Shown one piece after another: positions 1-10,812 of a stretch of DNA of 64,000 bases. Numbering within the stretch: the stretch's first letter is position 1; each line of letters starts with the position of its first letter. Both the position numbers and the translations under genes were made by a program. The notes under the pieces were generated by a model. That model ran no database searches. It was not told the origin of the DNA and was given only the letters and a program-made list of their open reading frames with translations. Origin of the DNA: Scortum barcoo (lineage: Eukaryota; Chordata; Actinopteri; Centrarchiformes; Terapontidae); assembly GCA_023238725.1 (NCBI GenBank), contig CM041551.1:5279259-5343258 (forward strand), written 5' to 3'.

Positions 1-855
1 TCTTTTCTGGGGTCAGCGTGTGGATCCCTTTCACGGTCGTTAATGGAAGTGTAACTGGACTCAAGTGTGTAACGATCTGGTTACCCTGACATTTCTAGAG
101 AGTCCGGTGCAGCAGCCACGTGGAGAGTGGACGCTGGAATGCTAGCCTAGAATTCAAATATAGATCTCAAGCGAGTCAACTCTCTGCGGTGGCCAAGAAA
201 AAGCCTTCGCTTGTCTTTCTTCTTAGAAAGAAAGAAAAAAAAAAACAGTGAGCCACAGAGGAGCGCTCGGGAATGAATGGCAAAATGCTGAACTGATCCT
301 CCAAAGAAAATGATGTCTTTTTGCGTTTCATTTCCACGCACCGTGTCTCTCGCCTCATCACTGCGCTCCCCTGAATGAGTTAACAAGCTGTGTAACCCTT
401 CCACGTCGGTCTTCAGCCGCTATCATCGCAGTGGAAGTGTGAATAAGAGACTCATTCTTCATTGTCCCAGACTAGTCTTAGAGGGAGTTCACACACTGTG
501 TCTGGAGTCTGGAAAATTGCACTGCGATTCAGCTCTCCAGACAAGGGAATAGCTGTCAACTCCTGGAATGTTCCTGTGAAAATAAACAATGCTCGGGCCG
601 CTCTCCGTGTCTCCCTGTGTTTCCCCTCTTAACTCTCCGTTTTAACCCTCTCCGCTGCAGTCGCGGCAGAATTGAGAGGGGAAGTAAATCAGAGTAATGT
701 CTCCTCAAGGTTGGAGGCAGTCAATTCTGGCCCCGAGAGTGCCATCTTTCAACTCCTCAGCAAAAACATGTGTTCAAGGTACAGTTACAGGAGCCCGTCC
801 AAGTCAGCCGCAGATCGTATTAATCACATGTCTTTCATCATGGCATTAAAAAGAA

Positions 856-858
<3 letters not shown>
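1..858. other. Unannotated unique sequence
   Basis: No gene is recognisable. Overlapping short open frames on the minus strand (about 147-404) have no domain features and are treated as chance. A pyrimidine run ending in CTGCAG near 640-660 resembles a 3' splice site, but no matching donor or convincing coding frame follows it. Confidence 0.5.

Positions 859-889
<31 letters not shown>
859..889. repeat. (AG)n microsatellite
   Basis: A perfect AG dinucleotide tract of about 31 bp, preceded by an imperfect purine run (aaagaaagaag). It creates an artificial Arg-Glu run in the overlapping frame 672-1025, which is why that frame is not called as a gene. Confidence 0.97.
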
Positions 890-893
<4 letters not shown>

Positions 894-1868
894 CTGTGTT
901 CAGCACTTTGTGGTTTTAGCAGTGTACACAGCTTTGCAGCCAACAATTTGTTTGTCAACTCAGTCTTGGGAGGCTGCGTGCAGAAGTCACAAATAGCATT
1001 TTGTCAAGTCGTTCACGGTAACTAGGTTGCAGATAATCATGTGTTCCTCTTGTGGAAGCGATTAGTTGACCTGGTTAGTGAGGTCAGTTTAATCAGAATG
1101 CAAACACAAGATTGTTGTAAAAAACAAGTTCACCTCAGTGGATGTGATAGGAACTTAAAATATGAGCGATATGTGTACAATTAACCCTTTGATAGTTAAA
1201 CCCATAGTTTCTTTTTAAACATGACATGTTTTTGTTGCGTCCAATCAACAGATATATATGATTACAGTGAAAGGAGATTTGCATCTTGCATTTGCACAAT
1301 TTGCATCTAGATTAAAACGATGATAATGAAAAAAGTCATAATATGCAGTGCACATACAAGATACACATACAACCTGCTCAGCAGTTTTTAGCTGATTAAT
1401 CTTTGTTGTGTTTTTCTACAAACCATTGCTGAACAGAGTTCCTTATCACTTAATCAATCTGGACACAGCCCTCAGTGATCAGAGTGAAGGTGGTCAATGG
1501 AATATTAATATAATAATAGAATATTTGTATTAGCAGTATCACCCTGGATTTCACAAATCATCACTGCATTTTCACTGAATTCATATAAGGATACAATATT
1601 GACATAATATGTCAAAAATAATATATATAAAATTGGAGAAATGTTAGATTCATCACACTGACAACAGTTTATAATGAAAATATTAAGAAAAAATAAAAAT
1701 GTTAGCTATGATATCTGATATCAGATGGATAGAAATGTTACTCATTCTGAGGCTGTGGTGTCTCAGACTGTTATATATAATAAATAGATCAGTGATGTGA
1801 CTAATAAATCACAATAGATACCATGTATACACGACAACAATCACATGATCATTTTCTTGAAAAAATTT

Positions 1869-1871
<3 letters not shown>
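890..1871. other. AT-rich unannotated sequence
   Basis: No gene or recognised repeat is seen, apart from the octamer-like cluster listed separately at 1277-1306. The stretch becomes strongly AT-rich after about 1200, with many short ATATAT runs. Confidence 0.45.
1277..1306 (+). promoter_or_regulatory. Octamer-like motif cluster (POU-type)
   Basis: Two exact ATTTGCAT octamers lie at 1277-1284 and 1299-1306, with a 7/8 match (ATTTGCAC) at 1290-1297 between them. The octamer is the known binding motif of POU-domain (Oct) transcription factors. Three in 30 bp is unusual for random sequence, but the surrounding DNA is AT-rich and no promoter or gene is identifiable nearby, so function is inferred only. 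Confidence 0.3.

Positions 1872-1917
<46 letters not shown>
1872..1917. repeat. (GT)23 microsatellite
   Basis: A perfect GT dinucleotide tract of 46 bp. Tracts of this length are typically polymorphic in fish. Confidence 0.98.
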
Positions 1918-1919
<2 letters not shown>

Positions 1920-3659
1920 TCTCAAAGTAAGAAATGACTGATGTCCCTTAACATCACTCTGTTGAGTTTGCCATAAAATATTTTATGTACTATAAAATTC
2001 CACCAAAAATGCACAACATTTTCTGCTGCTGACCTCCTGGAATAAGGCCAAACTGCTGTGCACCCTGGGATTCTTTTTAGGCCCAACATACTTCAACCAA
2101 GTGCTGGAGACAGCTGTATGAGGTTGAGTTCAGTGCAACAAATTCTTAAACTGAAAATATGCCTTACCAAACGGTGCGGAAGACCATAAAAGGGTGAATG
2201 CATCAACCAGTCAAATCAATCCATTATATTGTTATGTTTTAATCAGCCTGAGTAGCTCAAAGTATTGCAAACATGCTAAGCACTACAACTATGTTTCAAC
2301 TGACACTAGTGTCATGTGCTGTGTATGTAACATAAAACACCTGCAGGAAAAAACGTGCACAATTTATCCTTTAAAGGGCAGAATGACTTACAATATTCTC
2401 TACTATGCTTCATAAGTGATACATAGCGTTTTCTTATGGCTTGAAAGGATTCTTCTGCATGTTGCCAAATCCAGATAATTGTCCCAGTAGTATGCTGGGG
2501 TAAGTTGGATCCAGAGAGATGGTAAGAGGACCATGGCCCGAGCTGGCATGAGTAGCACAGATCGAGTGCTCTCTGGTTTCGTTGCCTTGGCCCACATACA
2601 GAAGCGGTGGGGCCATCAACTTATTAGGAGCCGGCTGTCATCGGGGGAATTTGCAGAGTGAGTTTGTTATTGGATCCTGGGTGTGGGTGGAAAAGTAGTC
2701 AGGTTGTCTTTCTAGACTTGCGGTTTTACTGGCTCTAATGTGACCATGATTCAACTGCCTACCAACCACAGAGTATTACTATATCTTGGCTTCTTGGCTT
2801 CTGTTGTCCTATGCTGAGGACACACGAACTATCGGTCAGGGACCCCAGAGGTTCTGTAATAGGATGCCCAGCAGTGAAGTCAATAATATTACACAGGTCC
2901 AGTTTTTCGCTTCCCCCAAAACTTTACTCCCTATATGAGTGCTGTCATACAAATTGTGAATTGTGGGTGGACAAATATTGGACTTTTCTGAAAGAAAGAA
3001 AGCCTCCAGTTACTTGGAGAAAAGAAGTTGTGTAAATCAATATAGTCCAATAACATTAAATCTGCTAATTTAGGAGGCCGGGGAGGGAGATCGACTTCAA
3101 CCTCAGCATCATGAGGGAACAATGTATGCACCTCCACAAGTGAGACAGCCTCATGTCTTTATAGTGTTTATTGTATATAGTACTTAGCCATAATCATCCA
3201 GATCAATATGGTCGATGGCTATATCATTACAGATGGCAACAAACATGGGACATATGGCTTTGCTAAAACACAAACCCCTCAAGATGTATGAAAACAGTTT
3301 GAAAAAATGTATCACGTCACAGTAGTTAATATTCCAGCTGTTCTGCTGAGGTTCTTCATCTTTGAGAAAAATGAGACATTTTGACATAATGATGGCTGAA
3401 TTAGCTGCTTCAGGTTTTGTGCACACTGGCTCGCTGTCACATTGTCATTTCCTACTGGGACACATGAATACAGCAGAGCAATCATTATTGTTATCACTAA
3501 CATCTGCGTTTTTATGATTGTAACAAGTCAAAATATCTACTGTGAAAAAAGTCTGTTGTTGTAAATGACACATCTACCATACACACCACCTTTTTTAGGT
3601 TTATATTTTCTTTATAATTCTATATATAGCATATTGAACTAGTTTGCACTAATTTTGGA
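1918..3659. other. Unannotated sequence
   Basis: No gene is supported. The short frames at 2194-2415, 2403-2619, 2811-3035 and 3184-3503 occur on both strands, show no domain motifs and are read as chance. A repeat too diverged to recognise cannot be excluded. Confidence 0.45.
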
Positions 3660-4375
3660 AAACAGGACCTGGAAACTACAGCCAGACCAGCAACGCTGGA
3701 GGCTAAATGCTAAAATCAGCATGCTAATGTGCTCATAATGACAATGCAAACATGCTAATGTTTAGCAGGTATAATGTTTACCATGTTTGTTGTCTTAGAT
3801 AAGTATGTTAACGTGGTAATATTTGCCAGTTAGCACTAAACACTAAGTAAAAGTGGGGCTTTTAGCAGGTTTTCGGTCATAAACTGAGGTACAAGATAAT
3901 TTTGATTGAAGTCATGAAAGGTTAAGGGATCATCAAAGTTAGTATAATTCGTCCTGAGAGGAACATAAATATGTGTACCACATTTCACTCTGCACAACAA
4001 TTGTGAACCTCATGGCGTAGCCAGACTTACAGTCGGGGATCCATCAATCAGATGTTGAGATAATGTATGATGTATTATGCTGATATAATTGAACATTTTG
4101 ACCAGTTGGTGGTGCTGTAGTTAATATTAGGGGATTACCTAAGTAATTAGGATTCATCCTATGGGCACCATGGATATCAGTACCAAATTTCACTGCAGTA
4201 CACTCTTAAGATATTTCTCTAAAAAACCAAACATGTCAACTTCATGGTGACACTGAAGAAGAGTTTGAGGGATCACCGAAGTGAGACAGCTTTATTTACA
4301 GAGCCCATAAATATCTGTATAGTTGTTAAGGTATTTCAGTCTGGACCAAAGTAATGGGCCAACCACTATATAGTA
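3660..4375 (+). repeat. Dispersed percomorph-type interspersed repeat, copy A
   Basis: The left part is full of GCTAA/CATGCTAA blocks (gctaaatgctaaaatcagc, aacatgctaatgtttagcag). The right part contains ggattcatcctatgggcacc, atttcactgcagtacac and agtctggaccaaagtaatgg. I recognise this order of blocks as a common interspersed repeat of percomorph fishes. Related copies in this window lie at 9960-10175, 19340-19493 and, inverted, at 34430-34575. The copy is old and has no intact coding frame. Superfamily is not assigned. Confidence 0.65.
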
Positions 4376-6183
4376 TATGTGGTCTATTGTGTTCACATTG
4401 AATGCAATCAGTAATAAACTTACTGTAATGAATTAATCTGCATTATGTCTTAGCATAACTAATGTGCAAATATAAATGTGTGGCTTTTTTTAACACTTAG
4501 ATACAAAATATTCAAATGCACTATGCAAAAGCCATCATTTAACTTATGTTACTGTTATAAGATGTTGATAACAGCAGGGTTTGCTGGGGGAGTGAAGGGG
4601 CAGTGAGAGCTCTATCTGCAGCACGTACACTGTTCTGCAGCTGATACTCAGCCTCGCAGTTCAAATACACAAGGCCCAAACCAAATATTGCTCTTTGAGA
4701 TCCAACAGGCACTTGATTATTTTGCTTTCAAATGAAGTTTCATTATTTGGATGGAGTCTGTCCACTTGGTCCCACATTTCTGTTCCCCCTTACAGTGTAT
4801 AAATGTCACTAGACCTCACAGGAGTACAGCACTGATCTAGTAAGGCCCCGAAAAGGATTTTAAAGTTAATTTTCTGATCGGGTAGACCCCTAACACCCCA
4901 ACAGCGTTTTTAAAGTTTGACCACAGCACAGATTTCACAACTTGAATGATTTAAAATGTATATAGATATGTTATTAATCCATTTCATTAATGGACTCACC
5001 ATTTTTCAGACATGCTTAGACACTAGATGGACACACTGATGATTTTGCCTGTCAAGTCATCTTCAAACTAAACTAGACTATCTCTTGGTCAGTTGGTACT
5101 GTCATGAGACAGAGGGAATGTAGCAATTGTCTCCAGTTTATTTTGGCCAAGATGCAGCTTTCTTTGGTTGATGAATATTTAGAAAACTTAATCTCTCCAG
5201 CTCTTTTATTTGGCTTCACAAAACAAAATAGTGATGGTGAAACATGCAGATGGGAGAGCTTTCATTGGCCACAGCAGCAAGAAGCAGGTCTGTTAGATGT
5301 GACCTTGGGCATAATTACATACAATTAAGCATCTCTGCATTTACTCTGCTATAAATAAAAGGAAGATCTCAGGCTAGAAAACACTGAAATTTAGATCAAT
5401 ATGTAGCAGTATCCACAAATAGTGTTTCCCCATCGTTAAAACTGACTCTTGACTTGTCGGCCGGCAAACCCTCATTAACTTTGTGTCATTTCATTTCTGA
5501 CATCTGATTAGTTTTTTTGATTAACACATCTGAGAAGGAATTCAAGGTCAAGTTGACTTTCCCTGTCACCTCCTTAACGTGGCGTGAAACCAGTAATACA
5601 TTCTGTTTAATGGAGTGACACAAGGCATCGCTGTGGGCTGGGCCAGATGGGTTTGATCATGACCATCGAGCCAGAAAGTTGGTGCTGAGCGGCAGAAGGC
5701 TCACCAGGAGCTCTCCTCTATTTCAATGCGTGGCCTGACAGCCAGCATTTTGCTGATGGGGACCTAATAAGGCCTGGCGTGGAGTGACCCCAGTCCATGC
5801 CTGCTGACAGCCTCGAACGCCACCTCCCCCCCAACCTCCACCACCCTGCTTGAGCCATCAGGCGGCCCCTTTATCAAGGAGGCCCATACGTCTCTCCACA
5901 TCGGGCCAAACTTATCTCTGACTCTTATCATGGAGGGCCATTGCTCGTGTCAGATGGGCTTAATGACTCAATCTATCCAATCAAATACAGGGGACGGCAG
6001 AGGTATGCTAGGAATGGCACTGGGCTTTGGCAGAGGGGAGTGAAGCGTGTGCGTCTGTGGAGGGGGGAGGCGTACGCTTTCCTCCAGAGAAACTACTTAA
6101 GTATCTCCCTCCAGGAGGACTATAATCAATGTGCTGTTGAAGCTGAAATCCAAATGGACATAACACATAATCTGACTTCTTCT
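4376..6183. other. Unannotated sequence, with a candidate conserved noncoding stretch at 5560-6110
   Basis: No gene is supported. Roughly 5560-6110 is GC-richer, free of recognisable repeats, and mixes motifs such as gtttgatcatgacc and cttaatgactcaatc in a way often seen in conserved noncoding elements. That is an impression from the sequence and not an alignment. The frames 5104-5328 and 5941-6222 have no recognisable protein features. Confidence 0.35.
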
Positions 6184-6206
6184 ACAACAACAACAACAAC
6201 AACAAA
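6184..6206. repeat. (CAA)n microsatellite
   Basis: About seven perfect ACA/CAA trinucleotide units follow a short ttcttctac run. Confidence 0.95.
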
Positions 6207-6354
6207 ATACAGCAGCAGTTAGCGTTTAGACAATGCATATAGAAAACATCAGTTTAAGTGAAAGAAAACCAACCCAATTCATTTGCATATTTATTCTGTT
6301 GTTTCAGCTTTTCAGGCCTTATTTGAGATTTGGGTTGGGTTGGGAAATATGATC

Positions 6355-6715
6355 ACATAAGTTTTTGTTAAGAGTTAGCTGAGAAGACTGAAACCACCAT
6401 GTCTGTACACTTAACAAGAAGCTAGAGGCAGCAGCACCTTATCTTAGCTTAGCTTAGCGAGTAGAGGGGAATACGCTTATGAGTCGAAAGGTAATTAACA
6501 CTTTAAGTTAAGGCTTTAATGGTGGTTGTGCGCCGGACTATTTCTTGGTCTGGTGCAGCAACTTTCCAGACACAACGAAGTTATAAAACAACCAGATACA
6601 AGGAAGTGCCTGTACTTGCTGGAGGAAACAGCTAGCATGGACAGAGCCAGGTAAGTTTCAGTCTTTACGCTAAGGTAACCATCTCCTAGCTTTAGCTTAC
6701 TTAAAGGTGGAGTTT
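6355..6715. mobile_element. Short non-autonomous element, GCTAGC/GAGCCAGG family
   Basis: The segment contains gttagctgagaagactg, a cttagcttagcttagcg run, gcgccggactatttcttggt and ggaaacagctagcatgg followed by acagagccagg. I recognise these blocks, in this order, from a very common short repeat of percomorph genomes. It encodes no protein. The gtaagt at 6648-6653 sits inside the element and should not be read as a gene's splice donor. Ends are approximate. Confidence 0.65.
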
Positions 6716-7031
6716 TCAACCACGACAAAGGAGGTCCCTAAATCTTAAGAAACGCTGGCAAATGTTTAATGAGGAAGGAAAAGGCATCAAGGATACACGC
6801 GATGTATTTTGGTGAGTAACAATGAATGTTATTGGAAAACTTTACAGTATTACAGTATTGTAAGTATCTCCATGTGTATTCTGATGAAAATGTCTCAAAC
6901 CTTTCATTCAAACAAGTCTATACACAATCCTTGCATAATCATCTACACTGTTTCTCTCTCTCGCTCTCACTTTCAAGTTACATGTAGCTTTTGATTTTTC
7001 TTAATAAGTGATTGTAGTCACAACATACTTC
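6716..7031. other. Unannotated spacer between two elements
   Basis: AT-rich sequence with no gene. The 61-codon frame at 6809-6994 shows no domain features. Confidence 0.45.
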
Positions 7032-7617
7032 TTAAAGTACTGATTCACCCAAATTCTGAACATTTTCTTTCTTAATAATAATTGTGTTTCGTCTTGCAGA
7101 TAGTTCGAGTTGAGATATCTGCCTCTAAAGTTGTGGAGGTAAATGGGGTTTGATGGTTCTCTAAATATTACAGATACACATTCAGCACAGAGGTACAGTA
7201 CATACACAGTTTTCATAGGGACTGTTTCTTAAATAGTAGTTCCAGTGGAAATGTTCCCAAGCAAGATCTGTGGATTATCCGAAGAAAAGGAGATTATGTT
7301 TCTGGAAAATAAAGTTGTTGTCCATTTTTTACCTACACTTTTCCAACCACAAGTACTTTAGTACTATTCAATGCCAGTGTACATATAGTGTTGCAAGTAG
7401 AAATGTTAGAGATCCTCATCACAAATGAATTAAAACTCTTTTGTATGGCTACATACCTCTTTTTGTATTCTATATTCAGTCTGGGTAAGCATACCCTTTA
7501 CATTTCACAAATGTGATTTCACACACCTCCAATATATTTAAAGGGTGAATTATGAATAGATAACCATCAGCAGAGAACACTGTGTCATTTCATAATTTGA
7601 GTGAACAGACCCTTTAA
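7032..7617. mobile_element. Inverted-repeat short element (MITE-like), TTAAAG termini
   Basis: The left end reads ttaaagtactgattcaccc. The right end, reverse-complemented, reads ttaaagggtctgttcactc, giving imperfect terminal inverted repeats of about 19 bp that share TTAAAG and TTCAC. Internal blocks such as gttgagatatctgcctct, tagtagttccagtgga and gatctgtggattatccgaag match a common percomorph MITE as I remember it. There is no transposase frame, so mobilisation would need a partner in trans. The target-site duplication is not clear. A TTTAAAGGG block near 7537 may mark a nested or rearranged end. Confidence 0.7.
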
Positions 7618-9249
7618 GACAGGAGAGACTAATGCACATGCCAGTACTTGGTCCTCTTGAAGCTCCAGTGCCTCCTGTGCTCTCTGACAAGTAAAGTCTT
7701 GACCGAGCTCCGGGCTTTGCTAATGGAAGGCAGACAAAACATTTTCTTTGCTTGATAGCATCTGTTTGCAGTACAGAGCCGGACGGATATCAGTGGTCGG
7801 CGCGTGAGAGCTAGGGGGAAGAGATTGTGACACATTTCAGACAAGTGCTAATGAATGTAAACATTGCTGTGATAAAGACAACACAGCATGAGGAAACACA
7901 GCCTCTGCAGAGAGGGTAATTTCATCCATTTTTCAAACGCCTCACGCCTGCCACAATGCTCTTATCATCCTCATCATGGGAGACGTGAAAACAAGCTCGG
8001 GATGAGTTGTGTCAAAGAGACAGCAACAGAGAGGGAGGGGCAGGGGCGGAAGACCTCCTGTGGAGAACATGAAGGAGGACATTTTCACTACAAGGAAGGT
8101 GAAGGACACCTTGGGGTGCTATCCACTTAATGAAAAAAATGAGGAAACTTTAGATTTTTTCTTTCCCTGATTAGGAAGGAGTGTTTTGGGCTGTGTGAGT
8201 CAGTGGGGAGCTGATTGAATTTGTCTTGGTTCAAAAACACAATTACTTGAGGGAGAAAGATAAAGATGCCTTCAATTAGCTCTCAGCTTCCACATATAAA
8301 TATTACATGGTAAATTTTGTTTCTCATTAATAAATTCATTTTCTGATTTATTTGTTTATTTCCCTTGCTTTCCAGTCTCTTTGTAGCAAGTATCAGGAGG
8401 CTATAGCACCTCTCTTTGTAGTGCTTATTTTCTGAATGCATCAGGCTTAGACATTTCCATAATCGGAGTGTGACATCAGCCAGTATAGCAGTTAGACAGA
8501 GAAACTCCACCCACTGACCTGTGGCCTGTATTGACCCTCATTAGTCAGGCCCACACACAGCATCTGTGCACGAGGCAGTCGGCTAACCTAAGGCCACGTC
8601 TACCACATCCATCTCTGACAGCAGCCAGGCTCAAGTCAATAATAAGGGAAAAAAATTAAAGTGAAAACTTTAAAGCTAATAGTGTAATGTTAAACATATA
8701 GCCAATATTTGAATGCACTAACACTGAAGACAATGGTTAAAGTACTGATTAATACTTTTGCTATATTAATTACAGTTACAGTTAATTTACAGTACTAATT
8801 GTTCTCATAAATATCAAGTAAACCACATAACAAAATAATACGAGGCCAAGAAATTATAAATTCCAGAGAATAAAGTTGTATCGACATATCAAAGAAGTAA
8901 AAATGATTTAAGTAATTAAATTAAATTAAGAAGAAATTAATATGCATACAGGACCTTTTTAAAAGAGGAACTTAGGTACAAAACAGAATTTTTTGGTCCT
9001 CTATCTTGGACCATGGCATATACTGTAACATATCTTGTTTAAGGATATTGTGATTTCATTTAAGAAAATCATTCAGCTTCTAATTTGAAAAATGAGAAAG
9101 ATACAAGTTCAACGCAGCTGACACTTGATTTTGTTCCCCCAAAGTTCTTAATTTGTCAGTCAGTCCAAATTAAAGAACCATATTAACCTTAGTCAGTCCA
9201 TTTTTTCAGTGATTAACTGTTTCATGGCATAGCTCTTATTCCTACAGAG
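7618..9249. other. Unannotated sequence
   Basis: No gene is supported. About 7620-8640 is repeat-free and moderately GC-rich and could contain conserved noncoding sequence. About 8640-9240 is AT-rich and featureless. The frame 7888-8130 is rich in Gly, Glu and His and lacks any recognisable motif. Confidence 0.4.
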
Positions 9250-9305
9250 GTTAACTGCACTTACCGTAAGTTGCTTTGGACAAGGCATCTGCCAAAGAAA
9301 TTTAC
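9250..9305 (+). repeat. Fish LINE/SINE 3' tail fragment
   Basis: The block cgtaagttgctttggacaag followed by gcatctgccaaag is a diverged version of the conserved 3' tail of many fish retroposons (family form: GTAAGTCGCTTTGGATAAAA then GCGTCTGCCAAATG). Only the tail is recognisable. The body upstream is too diverged to call. Confidence 0.6.
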
Positions 9306-9900
9306 TGAAATAAAGTATTTATTATTTTTAGTTTAATTTGACAAGTAGTTATCAAACGTTGTGCAAATCATCATCAAACTGTAAAAGAGCCAAAGGAAAC
9401 AAATACAAAGAATGCAGCTCTATAAATTTGGTAGACAATATTTTTTTTTCTTGTAGTTCTCCACCCGACGTGTGAACAGAGTCACTCATCAGAGGTCAGA
9501 CATGCGCTCTCTCGGGGTTCATCCACAGGGATGTCATTTCTCATGGCCTCTTGGAAAGCACAATATACAAACTTTGTCATAAGGCGGGACCACCTAGAGA
9601 GAGAAAGAGAGAAGAAGAGAGAGCAGTCAGTGTTCATAAATTGCTCCATTCAGAGGAAAAGCTCATGCAAAATAAACATCTACAACATGATAAGCATTGT
9701 CACAGAGGCAGCCAACAACTGGACCAGTGTATAAAGGGATATGAAACAGACACGCTTCAACATGAATGTTTTTCTTCACTATGTGTCTGGACTTTGTGTC
9801 TCATGTTATTACAATGAAAAAATCAACAACTAAAGAACTTTTCATCCACTCGAATATTTTTCTGGTCAGCTTGCATTACTACTGGTTTATGAGTCAGTAG

Positions 9901-9901
<1 letters not shown>
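9306..9901. other. Unannotated sequence
   Basis: No gene is supported. Two overlapping frames at 9531-9817 pass through an imperfect gagagaaag run and have no domain features. Confidence 0.45.

Positions 9902-9945
<44 letters not shown>
9902..9945. repeat. (AT)n microsatellite
   Basis: A perfect AT tract of about 44 bp that immediately precedes an interspersed repeat. Confidence 0.97.
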
Positions 9946-9950
<5 letters not shown>

Positions 9951-9959
9951 ATTTGATGT

Positions 9960-10175
9960 AGTTATGGTGCTACATGAAATATTAACTCCTTTTGAAAGAA
10001 ACATGAATGTCTGTACCAGATTTCATGACAACCCATCCACTAGTTGTGGAAGCAATTCATCTTAAATGCGAATCCCATGGTGCCGCTAAAGGAAGCGCCA
10101 AGGGATGTCTACAAAAGTTCAGTCTGGGCTGAGGTGGTAGAACAACCTACTGACCAACATTGGCATCCATCATCA
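9960..10175 (+). repeat. Dispersed percomorph-type repeat, copy B
   Basis: Shared blocks with copy A at 3660-4375 include aacatgaatgtctgtaccag, atttcatgacaacccatcc, tagttgtggaag and ttcagtctgggctgaggtgg. It then ends in accaacattggcatccatc and cactagcag, as the family does. The body is truncated on the left at the (AT) tract. No coding capacity. Confidence 0.6.
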
Positions 10176-10294
10176 CACTAGCAGAAAAAAAAAGGAATAA
10201 AATTCAACCAGATTTTAAAAGAGATTCCAAGGCAGATTCACAAGGTATTTACTTTGAGGTTATCATTAGCTTGAAATACTTTCCCTCCATTATT

Positions 10295-10515
10295 CATTCC
10301 AGTGCTCTCTTTTAGCTCTGTATTTGGTCTCTACCAACTTCTGAGGCTCTAACTGCTAAATGCTCTACTATGTTTACCAGCTAGTTGCTATCTGTGTTCG
10401 TCTGCTGTTTGATGCTGAGCAGAACTTGACAGTGGACTTTTAGAGCTTTTTCTCTGAAAATGGCTGCTTTTCCAGGTCCTAATGTTCTGTAGTTTCATCC
10501 CTTTAAGCAACACAT
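10295..10515 (+). repeat. Dispersed percomorph-type repeat, TTTTAGCTCTG family, copy 1
   Basis: Blocks include gctctcttttagctctgtat, tctaccaacttctgaggctc, ctgctaaatgctctac and gacagtggacttttagagc. A second, more diverged copy in this window at 58240-58400 shares gctctcttttagctctgttt, ccgctaaatgctccaccatg and ctgagcag. I recognise the pattern as a common percomorph repeat. No coding capacity. Confidence 0.6.
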
Positions 10516-10689
10516 CTCACATTATGCTTTGTCCTTTCACATATTATTATCATAAAATTAATACATTAAGTTAATGCATTTACTTGAATCCAAAAATGTA
10601 AATACTCCAAGTTTAATAATTCTGTAATATAATCATAAGAAGGTGAGAGGAACACCTTAACTTCTCCCCTATTGACTCCTGCAGTACAT

Positions 10690-10812
10690 GTTTTTTATGT
10701 TTTATCTAGCTTTTTCTTCTCTCTTATTGTTTACATTGTTATGCACCAAAACTAGCTGGAGAAATCCCATGTACGTGAAAGCATTCTTGGGATGAACCTG
10801 ATTCTGATTCTT
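10690..10812 (+). repeat. LINE 3' tail fragment ending in (CTGATT)n
   Basis: A T-rich stretch is followed by cattgttatgcaccaaaact, then gaaatcccatgtacgtgaaa, and ends in cctgattctgattc. This is the layout of the 3' end of CR1/L2-group fish LINEs, whose tail is a short ATTCTG-type repeat. It resembles the tail at 21785-22240, which also has tatgcaccaacaaatc and gcaataaa. Only the 3' end is present, as expected for 5'-truncated insertion. Confidence 0.6.

Noticed and set aside
672..1025. 117-codon open frame near the left edge
   Set aside because: It contains the (AG) microsatellite and lacks any recognisable domain.
6648..6653. GTAAGT splice-donor-like site
   Set aside because: It lies inside the GAGCCAGG-type short element, where this sequence is part of the repeat.
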